Source: Baffinella frigidus | Lineage: Eukaryota; Cryptophyceae; Cryptomonadales; Baffinellaceae | Assembly (NCBI GenBank): GCA_026770585.1 | Contig: MU646370.1 | Span: 615,682 to 628,789 of the forward strand | DNA: 13,108 bases | Direction of reading: 5' to 3' | Part shown: positions 6,517 through 10,369 of the stretch, in pieces | How the letters are laid out: each line of letters begins with the position of its first letter | Position numbering within the stretch: the first letter of the stretch is position 1 | Translations under genes and position numbers: made by a program | Notes under the pieces: generated by a model | Seen by the model: only the letters and a program-made list of their open reading frames with translations | Database searches by the model: none | Told to the model about the DNA's origin: nothing

Positions 6517-6841
6517 GGTTCAGGGTTCAGGGTTCAGGGTTCAGGGTTGAGGGTTGACGGTTGAGGGTTTAAGGTTTAGGTTAGGGGTTACTGGTTAGGC
6601 TTTAGCATTCAGTGTTTAGGATTTGGGGTTTAGGGTTTAGTGTTTGGGGAATAGGGTTTAGGGTTCAGGGTTCAGGGTTCAGGGTTTAGGGGTTAGGGTT
6701 TCGGTTTTAGGCTTTAGGCTTCATGACCTTGGGGATGACATCCGGCGTGTCCTGGTTCTCGGCGCGCCTCCTCTCGATTTCGTGCAGGATGTCGAGCAGA
6801 GTGCGCACGTCCCTCGCTGCCTCTTGCGGCCTCCCGAGTGC
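11..6841 (-). CDS. Split gene for a coiled-coil protein (at least nine exons, partial)
   Basis: Joined model on the minus strand: 6841-6728, 5895-5821, 4917-4741, 4643-4518, 4179-4102, 3589-3509, 2274-2215, 1874-1835, 93-11. The exons total 834 nt, or 278 codons without a stop. Seven junctions are phase 0 and one (1835 to 93) is phase 1, and every junction keeps the frame. Acceptors are all AG; donors are GT except GC at 4517 and 2214. The strongest support is the heptad pattern running through three exons (residues 184-236): hydrophobic or small residues at I184, V191, M198, A205, V212, I226 and V233, with L187, L201, L222 and L236 at the other core position. Residues 1-63 and 252-278 look globular-helical. 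I do not recognise the family. The 5' end, the true start and the C-terminus are not in view. Individual exons could be wrong; the overall minus-strand coding chain is a moderately confident inference. Confidence 0.5.
45..640. repeat. Two-copy tandem duplication (about 250 and 345 bp)
   Basis: Unit 1 runs from about 45 to 295 and unit 2 from about 295 to 640. They align at an offset of 250 bp through at least position 190 of unit 1, and again near the unit ends (GGGACAGGAAT, CAGCACAGGGAAAC and CCGCACACGCCCCG occur in both). Unit 2 carries about 95 extra bases. Each unit contains one exon copy of the minus-strand gene and, next to it, two 30-bp subrepeats (354-383 and 384-413 in unit 2). Confidence 0.85.
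296..343 (-). CDS. Duplicated exon, copy B (FEERLRDP segment)
   Basis: This is a tandem copy of the exon at 93-11, with the same acceptor context and the same phase. It reads FEERLRDPNSQPLVEM. Against copy A, 7 bases differ over the shared 50 nt: 5 at third positions, 4 of them synonymous. The two replaced residues are mild (S/N, A/S). The similarity stops just after the Met codon. Unspliced, the frame would end at a TGA at 275-273. It may be an alternative exon, an exon used in series, or a decaying duplicate; the sequence alone does not say which. Confidence 0.4.
641..1080. other. Stretch without a supported gene
   Basis: Mixed-composition sequence, AT-rich around 830-900. A minus-strand segment after an AG near 984 reads DEDFVQGELILGY before a GTGGGT and could be a short exon, but the plus strand is equally open. 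I see no repeat family or RNA gene. Confidence 0.4.
1081..1360 (+). repeat. Degenerate telomere-like array (TTTAGGG, TTGAGGG)
   Basis: Heptamers TTTAGGG, TTGAGGG and variants run through the segment with the G-rich strand on plus. It lies in the last large intron of the minus-strand gene, so the sense RNA would be C-rich. Confidence 0.9.
1430..1692. repeat. Minisatellite with TTAGGGGTGCCATCAT units
   Basis: About ten units of roughly 19-22 bp (GTTAGGGGTGCCATCAT and variants) are split into two blocks by a short CCCTAAG array at 1526-1559. The unit shares TTAGGG with the telomere repeat and may be derived from it. Confidence 0.8.
1835..1874 (-). CDS. Coiled-coil exon (VDNLALLEDR)
   Basis: It is entered after GACCCAG in phase 0 and reads SSQVDNLALLEDR plus one base, then a GTGATG donor. 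The single leftover base joins the two bases of the next exon (93 or 343) to give Glu, so the frame is preserved into EFEERLRDP. The exon is short and the donor is ordinary, so confidence is limited. Without this splice the frame ends at TGA 1790-1788. Confidence 0.4.
1892..1953. repeat. 27-bp inverted repeat with an 8-bp loop
   Basis: Arms at 1892-1918 and 1927-1953 pair with one mismatch around the loop GACAGGTT. The outer ends are G6/C6 and the inner core is GGTTGCCGCAACC, itself nearly palindromic. It could form a strong hairpin in intronic RNA. Confidence 0.85.
2066..2214. repeat. Minisatellite (GACAAGGCTGGGAGGGTGGA type)
   Basis: About five imperfect units of 27-36 bp built from GGACAAGGCTGGGAGGGTGG and GAGGGTGCCT blocks. 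It begins immediately at the proposed GC donor of the exon at 2274-2215. Confidence 0.8.
2215..2274 (-). CDS. Coiled-coil exon (TAKIEERDQQVASLQ)
   Basis: This is a phase-0 exon of 20 codons after TACCGCAG, encoding RNGTLTAKIEERDQQVASLQ. The heptad core residues L222, I226, V233 and L236 continue the register of the exon at 3589-3509. The donor would be CAG followed by GCACCC, a GC-type donor. The downstream intron begins directly in a minisatellite (2214-2066). Confidence 0.5.
2368..2513 (-). mobile_element. 146-bp MITE, copy 1
   Basis: The 30-bp terminal inverted repeats are perfect, starting TTCATCTCGAAAGATAACTG. It is flanked on both sides by CA (2366-2367 and 2514-2515), a 2-bp target duplication. 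Its interior is the reverse complement of copies 2 and 3, so it is inserted in the opposite orientation. There is no coding capacity. It lies in the intron between the exons at 3589-3509 and 2274-2215. Confidence 0.9.
2907..3051. repeat. Long inverted repeat (arms of about 36-40 bp)
   Basis: The arm at 2907-2942 pairs with 3012-3051 with few mismatches (CTGTCTCAGTTAAATTGGGC against CTGTCTCACTTAAATCGGGC). The loop is about 69 bp. It lies inside the element at 2767-3315 and shares its CTCTG(C/T)CTCA end motif, so it may be a nested relative. Confidence 0.75.
3066..3211 (+). mobile_element. 146-bp MITE, copy 2
   Basis: Exactly the same length as copy 1, with 30-bp terminal inverted repeats carrying a few mismatches. 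It is flanked by TG at 3064-3065 and 3212-3213. The interior TTCAATAGGATGTTGAATAG matches copy 3 in the same orientation. It is nested inside the larger inverted-repeat element at 2767-3315. Confidence 0.9.
3326..3530. repeat. 91-bp tandem repeat copying an exon end and splice donor
   Basis: Units start at 3326, 3417 and 3508; two are complete and the third is the first 23 bases. On the minus strand each unit holds the end of the coiled-coil exon (…CTCGCGCC, then CAGCAG) followed by intron sequence. The candidate donors are GTCTCT, GTCTCT and, in the outermost copy, GCCCCC. Confidence 0.9.
3509..3589 (-). CDS. Coiled-coil exon (VQAQQLEMAELREM...)
   Basis: This is a 27-codon phase-0 exon bounded by TTCGCAG on the 5' side and CAG followed by GTCTCT on the 3' side. 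It reads VQAQQLEMAELREM, then AAERDAAVSRQQQ, a textbook charged coiled coil with V191, M198, L201 and V212 at core positions. Without splicing, the frame stops four codons into the intron (TAG). The last 20-odd bases of the exon and its donor are copied twice more in the 91-bp tandem repeat just downstream. Confidence 0.65.
3626..3675. repeat. 25-bp direct repeat, two copies
   Basis: AAATGGACTGACACACAGGA occurs at 3627 and again at 3652 with one change. Just after it, 3670-3735 resembles the MITE interior (TATGCCCT, CTAATTAAT, CAACTCCT) and may be a decayed fragment of that family. Confidence 0.7.
3898..4043 (+). mobile_element. 146-bp MITE, copy 3
   Basis: Same length and orientation as copy 2, flanked by GT at 3896-3897 and 4044-4045. 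The terminal inverted repeats carry a few substitutions, including the last base. It lies in the intron between the exons at 4179-4102 and 3589-3509. Confidence 0.9.
4102..4179 (-). CDS. Exon leading into the long coiled coil (MNKYKINTLEAK)
   Basis: This phase-0 segment of 26 codons reads LDGAAAPLDDAGGG, then MNKYKINTLEAK. It ends at AAG followed by GTGGCG. The Ala/Gly-rich start looks like a linker and the end begins the heptad run (I184, L187). The acceptor is uncertain: ATGAGCAG before 4179 was chosen, but a second in-frame acceptor about 50 bases upstream (CATTCACAG) would add a WVVWPADDFRSHEQ segment. Confidence 0.45.
4190..4226. repeat. Segment shared with 9872-9912
   Basis: CGGAAATCATCAGC followed by CCACACCA and AAAGGG or GAAGGGG is present at both places in the same orientation. 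Here it may be part of a minus-strand exon (VVWPADDFR); at 9872-9912 it lies upstream of the plus-strand gene. Confidence 0.6.
4518..4643 (-). CDS. Coiled-coil exon (RADKERKLLLGQVNELKGEL)
   Basis: It is entered in phase 0 after TCGGACAG and reads RADKERKLLLGQVNELKGEL, then a Ser/Pro/Thr-containing stretch (ARRGSPKTPSSWDVTSKLSEFK). The proposed donor is AAG followed by GCAGCG (GC type). The alternative is to read on to TGA at 4475-4473, which adds 14 Pro/Ala-rich residues and would make this a terminal exon of a shorter gene. The reading frame differs from that of the preceding exon, so the intron at 4740-4644 (97 bp, GT-AG) is needed. Confidence 0.6.
4741..4917 (-). CDS. Exon with coiled coil, possible gene start at 4851
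   Basis: This 59-codon phase-0 exon lies behind the best acceptor in the window: a long T-rich tract ending in CCGTTCAG. The second half reads MGDDFKLDVLKQALKTQRSE, then AQQREEALQNQLNGLWQ, strongly coiled-coil. The donor is CAG followed by GTGCGA. The only ATG in this frame (4851-4849) could be the real translation start, with the T-rich acceptor used for a 5' UTR exon. In that case the exons at 6841 and 5895 belong to another gene. Confidence 0.6.
4918..5264. other. Stretch without a supported gene
   Basis: It holds the T-rich acceptor (on the minus strand) of the exon at 4917. A short direct repeat, GGAAAATCTGGGAA with ACTCAAGAAAAAC, occurs near 4931-4955 and 5177-5224, and there is an A12 run at 5238-5249. 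Two minus-strand segments read like coding (DDPYLKLARLHLRRTEIPDS near 5025-4955, HLTLEEMGTIYG near 5135-5100), but neither has usable splice sites. Confidence 0.4.
5266..5752. repeat. Repeat cluster with CCTAAAGGA nonamer arrays
   Basis: A segment CTTTCTACAGAACAATTTCC through TATGTTGGGAGCTCG occurs at 5392-5453 and 5678-5739 (offset 286), with a diverged third version at 5266-5320. Each copy is followed by CCTAAAGGA units (5319-5341, 5447-5458 degenerate, 5732-5752); a further array at 5645-5677 precedes the copy at 5678. AAAGGAAGCATGG also recurs at 5383 and 5633. Confidence 0.85.
5459..5606. pseudogene. Scrambled copy of exon 4 of the right-hand gene
   Basis: Positions 5459-5519 match 11286-11346 in direct orientation, including the CAG/GTGC splice donor. 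After 19 unrelated bases, 5539-5606 match 11289-11222 in reverse orientation. The two pieces therefore meet at the same source point (11286-11289) but the upstream piece is flipped. The copy is at DNA level (it crosses an exon end), so it is not a retrocopy. It carries no intact coding frame and sits inside an intron of the minus-strand gene. Confidence 0.85.
5821..5895 (-). CDS. Possible exon (LCQTLLESAREDLNILR)
   Basis: This is a phase-0 segment of 25 codons between an acceptor CTCCTAG and a donor GAG followed by GTCTTG. It encodes LCQTLLESAREDLNILRPGT and then AGDTE. Its acceptor lies directly against the telomere-like array that fills the upstream intron. The plus strand is also open here, so strand and coding status are less certain than for the neighbouring exons. 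Confidence 0.4.
5898..6240 (+). repeat. Degenerate telomere-like array
   Basis: GGGTTTAGGGTTTAGG-type heptamers with many substitutions (TTTATGG, TTCAGGG, GTGTAGGG). It begins two bases upstream of the minus-strand acceptor before the exon at 5895 and forms part of that intron. Confidence 0.9.
6241..6418. other. Non-repetitive island between two telomere-like arrays
   Basis: About 178 bp of ordinary-complexity sequence in the middle of an otherwise telomere-like intron. No convincing coding frame, RNA or transposon end is seen. Confidence 0.5.
6419..6720 (+). repeat. Telomere-like array with homogenised TTGAGGG and TTCAGGG blocks
   Basis: Between about 6445 and 6560 the heptamer becomes nearly uniform TTGAGGG, then TTCAGGG, then TTGAGGG again; outside this it is mixed TTTAGGG. 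It ends at the donor of the exon at 6841-6728. Confidence 0.9.
6728..6841 (-). CDS. Helical exon (DVRTLLDILHEIERRRAE)
   Basis: This is a 38-codon phase-0 segment with acceptor CTCTTCCCAG and donor AAG followed by GTCATG. It reads ALGRPQEAARDVRTLLDILH, then EIERRRAENQDTPDVIPK, an amphipathic helix with coding-like composition, unlike the repeats around it. The frame also stays open upstream (CRTIHLAREKTHAIPD), so the acceptor could lie further 5'. It is the most upstream exon I can support; the start of the gene is not found. Confidence 0.5.
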
Positions 6842-7512
6842 CTGGGAAGAGCGGGGGGGGTCAGGGATTGCGTGTGTCTTCTCACGGGCGAGGTGGATCG
6901 TGCGACAGATGCTACTGGCCTTGGGTGGCAATCAAAGGCTACTCAGAGGGACGGGGGTCCCCACATGGGACTAAAGTGGGAGTCTGTAACTATAGATTGG
7001 TAAAGTCACTTACGTGGTTCGAACCTCGCCTCAATTAAAAACCGAAACGGCTCCTATCCCTTCATTGAACCCCGTGGATTTTAAAACCGCGCCCGGAGGC
7101 GGAGGGATGCTAATTTGCATTACGAACCTAAACGAGTCGTTTAGGTACGTATGATCTCGCGACGGTTGGAAGCGATCTCGGATATAGTTTTGTCATGACG
7201 GATCGCAAAATGGGTTTGTCCGTGTCAAAGTTACTTTCGATGACATTCGATGACTCCCTTATCTGAGGACACGTTCTCCATGTCCTACGCACCCCTCAGC
7301 CTTCGGTCGAGGTTCGTACCAGTTCCTCTTGCTTCTCGAGAGCGCGGCCACCGAGACAAAAGTCGAGAGTGGAACGTCTCAAAGCAAAAGTGGAACCTCT
7401 GTTAACTTAAGAAGTAACAGTGGAAAACAGGAGACTTTGCACAACCTTAGTAACGGGCTCCGATCATGAACTTCGGGGAGGGGGGTGGGGGGTGCTCCGT
7501 CGTCAAAAGCAG
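6842..7512. other. Unique stretch without a supported gene
   Basis: Apart from a possible upstream extension of the exon at 6841, I see no clear coding segment. It holds the palindrome at 7121-7151 and three AGTGGAA(C/A) motifs at about 7370, 7389 and 7422. A GGTTCGAACC at 7016-7025 looks like a tRNA T-loop, but the stem does not pair. Confidence 0.45.
7121..7151. repeat. 31-bp palindrome centred on G7136
   Basis: ACCTAAACGA and its exact complement flank one central G. Five more bases on each side extend the arms to 15 bp with one mismatch. It could be a dyad binding site or a hairpin; no nearby gene start explains it. Confidence 0.85.
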
Positions 7513-7514
7513 CA

Positions 7515-8104
7515 TTCAACTCTAAACCCTCAATCCTAAACCCTAAACCCTAAACCCTAAACCCTAAACCCTAAACCCTAAACCCTGAACCCTGAACCCT
7601 AAACCCTAAACCATAAACCCTAAACCCTAAACCATAAATCCTTCACACTACACACTGAACACTAAACACTAGGTACTAAACCCTAAACCCCAAACCAGAA
7701 CCCCCAAACCGTAAACCCTGCACCCCAAACCCTGAACTCTGAACCCTGAACCTGACACCCTAAACTCTCAAACTTGAAGCCGTTACGCGAAATCCTAAAA
7801 CCCAAAATCCAAACCCTAAACCCTAAACCCTAAACCCGATGTGCTAAACCTTAAACCCCTAAACCCTAAACCCTAAACCCCAAACCCTAGACACTGAACC
7901 CTCCACCCTAACCCCTAAACCGTAAACCCTGAAATCCTAAACCTTAAACCCTAAACCCTAAACCCTAAACCCTAACCCCTAAACCCGAAACCCTAAACCC
8001 TAAACCCGAAACCCGAAACCCTAAACCCCAAAACCCAAACCCTAAACCTTAAAACCCTAAACCTCAAACAATAAACCATAGACCAGCAACCCTGAACCCT
8101 ACCT
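7515..8104 (-). repeat. Telomere-like array, reversed orientation (CCCTAAA on plus)
   Basis: Near-perfect CCCTAAA runs at about 7540-7590, 7812-7836 and 7946-7974 alternate with degenerate heptamers. This is the only array in the window with the C-rich strand on plus. Confidence 0.95.
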
Positions 8105-8169
8105 TTGGGAGGGTCACTTCCTGTATTCCCCATCAAATAGATATCCTATCTTTGTCTTGGGATTTTTTC

Positions 8170-8300
8170 AGAAAGACTCAGGAATCGCCCAAAAAGACAC
8201 AGGATTCATCTGGAAAAAATCAAGATTCAGTCATAAAAACTCAGGATCCACCGAGAAAAACTCAAAATTTACTCAGAAGGACTCAGGATTCACTCAAAGG
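8170..8300 (+). repeat. Six-unit 21-24 bp tandem repeat
   Basis: Units of the type AAAAACTCAGGATTCACTCAG repeat six times; in frame they give a heptapeptide of the QKDSGFT type. It sits in the 200-bp gap between the two oppositely oriented telomere-like arrays. A 62-residue open frame here is a product of the repeat. Confidence 0.8.
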
Positions 8301-8305
8301 GAGGG

Positions 8306-9085
8306 TTTAGGATTTAGGGTTCAGGGTTTAGGGTTTAGGGTTTAGGGTTTAGGGTTTAGGCAATAGGTTTTAGGGATTAACGGTGTACCTAAAGGACCTA
8401 AAGGACCTAAAGGGTGTAGGGTCAAGTTTGGGGTTAAGGGTTTGGGTTTCAGGATGTTGGTGTTTGGGCTGGTGGTTTAGGGTTCGAGCTTTAAGGCTTA
8501 AGGTTTAGGGTTTGGGGCGTGGGTTTAGAGTTTAGGGTTTAGGGTTTAGGGTTGAAGGTTTTGCTGTTTGTAGTTTACGGTTTAGGGCTTACTGTTTAGG
8601 GTTCAGGGTGTATGTGTCAAGGTATGGGGTTTCTAAAGGGTTTAGGGTTTAGGGTGTAGGGTTTGAGATTTAGGGTTTAGGGTTTAGGGTTTAGGGTTTT
8701 GCGGTTTGCGGTTTAGGGTTGAAAGTTTAGGGTTGAGGGTTAAGGGTGTATGGGTCAGGCTTTAGGGTTTAGGGTTCCGGTTTTAGGATTTGCGATTTTT
8801 TGGCACTAGGTTTAGGGCTTGGGATCCAGGGATTAGGGATTGAGGTTTAGGGTTGAGAGTCCAGGGTTTAGGGTTTAGGGTTTAAGGTTTAGGGTTTAGG
8901 GTTTAGGGTTTTGGTCTTAGGGATGAAGGTTTGTGATTTAGGGTTTGGGGTTTATGGTTGAGGGTTTATTTTATGGTTTAGGGTTTAGGGTTTAGGGTTT
9001 AGGGTTAGGGTCTAGGATCGAGGGTCCAGGGTTCAAGGTTCAGGGTTCATGATTCAGGGTTCAGTGTTTTAGGTTTCAGGTTTAG
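8306..9085 (+). repeat. Long telomere-like array (TTTAGGG on plus)
   Basis: Mixed perfect and degenerate TTTAGGG heptamers, with a CCTAAAGGA array embedded at 8386-8413. The cleanest TTTAGGG runs are at about 8326-8358, 8667-8697 and 8976-9004. Confidence 0.95.
8386..8413 (+). repeat. CCTAAAGGA nonamer array inside the telomere-like array
   Basis: Three units of ACCTAAAGG. The same nonamer occurs at 5319-5341, 5645-5677 and 5732-5752, and inverted at 9925-9960. Confidence 0.9.
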
Positions 9086-9924
9086 GTTTTCTTTGGCATT
9101 TTTTTTCTGATGTGTTGTGTAGATTGTGGCAAGGTCCTGTGATTGGAAACTACATCACAACCACAAACGCAGAAACCGAAAAAGTGACACCGAAAAATGT
9201 CGAGACATGTGACTATGATGTTTACCAAAGACCAGTCAGCCTTCTTTTTGTCTTTTCAGACATTCGCTGGAAGTGATTGCTTGATTATGAACATTTATTG
9301 ACGTTATTGTCAAGTGAAAAAATGCACGGCGCAGAATTGAAGCGAGCCTAGGGGAACTTTGGGTTCTGCACCAGCCCTGGACCAGCCACCTAAGAGTTGA
9401 ATAGAAAAAGTGAGGCTCAAGGCTTGCATAGGAGGAATTAAGGTTGAATAGGAGAAATTGGGCTTGAGGGTTCAATCGCAGGAATTAAGGGTTGACTCCG
9501 AGAAATTAGGTTCAATTAGCAAAAAATGGTCAGACTTTAACGACATTTACACAAACCTTCAAAACTTCAACTCGTTTTTGGACAACATTTACCGCCAACG
9601 CTCTACAAGATTTTTTAACAAGTCGTGGTCAACGAGGTCAAGAGAAAACAACGCAAGGTGCACGAAGACGTAGATATTTTTTTCGATTTCTGAAGCCCCT
9701 TTCGTGTCCGTGCGCGGCATAGTAATTTAATAGGCCCCAACATATATGGATTGCCGCAAATTGCATGTATGTACCACTACTACATAGGACCGATAGCTCC
9801 GGAGGGGAAAGGCGGGGTTTAATAATGTGGCCAACACGACCGCGAGGAGCCAGAGGGCGGGGTGAGACGAGACGTCTCGGAAATCATCAGCAGCCCACAC
9901 CATCCCGAAGGGGAAAAGCAAGTT
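9086..9924. other. AT-rich stretch without a supported gene
   Basis: There are short open frames on both strands but no splice-bounded coding pattern. It contains four imperfect units of the GGAATTAAGGTTGAAT type at 9430-9512. A GGCATAGTAATTTAATAGGCC segment near 9716 resembles the MITE interior without its ends. The promoter and 5' UTR of the plus-strand gene should lie towards its right end. Confidence 0.45.
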
Positions 9925-9960
9925 CAGGTCCTTTAGGTGGTCCTTTAGGTCCTTTAGGTT
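9925..9960 (-). repeat. CCTAAAGGA nonamer array, inverted, just upstream of the right-hand gene
   Basis: On plus it reads GGTCCTTTAGGTGGTCCTTT, then AGGTCCTTTAGGT, about four units. It lies 76 bases before the proposed ATG and so probably in the 5' UTR or promoter. Confidence 0.85.
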
Positions 9961-10035
9961 GCGAGTCCCCGTTGCTTGAGCCATTTTCAAAAAAAAACTG
10001 GCCTCAAATCCCAGATTCCCCCTCAGAACGGGGAG

Positions 10036-10369
10036 ATGGCGGCGAATGCTGTCGCCGACGCGGCCCGCCCTGAAAGCGTCATCGGCCACCTCATCCCCGC
10101 GAATGGCATCCTCCTCCAGTTCGAGGAGATGGTGCACCAGGTCTTCTTCGAGAGGGAGAAGCACCTGGCCCAGGAGAAGCTGCATTCCGTCACCAAGGAG
10201 GCCAGGGCGGCGGATCAGGCGGAGAACGCAGCGCTCCAGCGCCATCTGCACCAGACGATGGAGCAGCTCAAGCACAGCAAGGCGGGGCACCTTGGCTGCA
10301 AGCTGCAGCTCGAAGAGGCCCATGTCGAAATCGACAGCCTCAAGGCCCGGTTGAGGGTTGCCAGTCGCG
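10036..10369 (+). CDS. Exon 1, coiled coil
   Basis: Codes for residues 1-111 plus one base. It starts MAANAVADAARPES; the helix begins near LLQFEEMVHQVFFEREKHL. The donor at 10370 (GTTCGC) was chosen because it leaves the single base that exon 2 needs to form Glu. A donor 13 bases upstream has the wrong phase. Confidence 0.7.

Noticed and set aside
7005-7040. tRNA-like T-loop (GGTTCGAACC)
   Set aside because: The T-stem bases do not pair and no acceptor, D or anticodon arms can be built around it.
8157-8345. 62-codon frame with QKDSGF-type repeats
   Set aside because: It is wholly explained by the 21-24 bp minisatellite and runs into telomere-like repeat.
7515-9085. True chromosome end
   Set aside because: The arrays are internal, degenerate and of both orientations, with unique sequence on both sides, so they are interstitial telomere-like repeats.
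9976-9984. Possible spliced-leader-like GAGCCATTTT
   Set aside because: Only a short resemblance; the full dinoflagellate leader is absent and the segment lacks a downstream donor.
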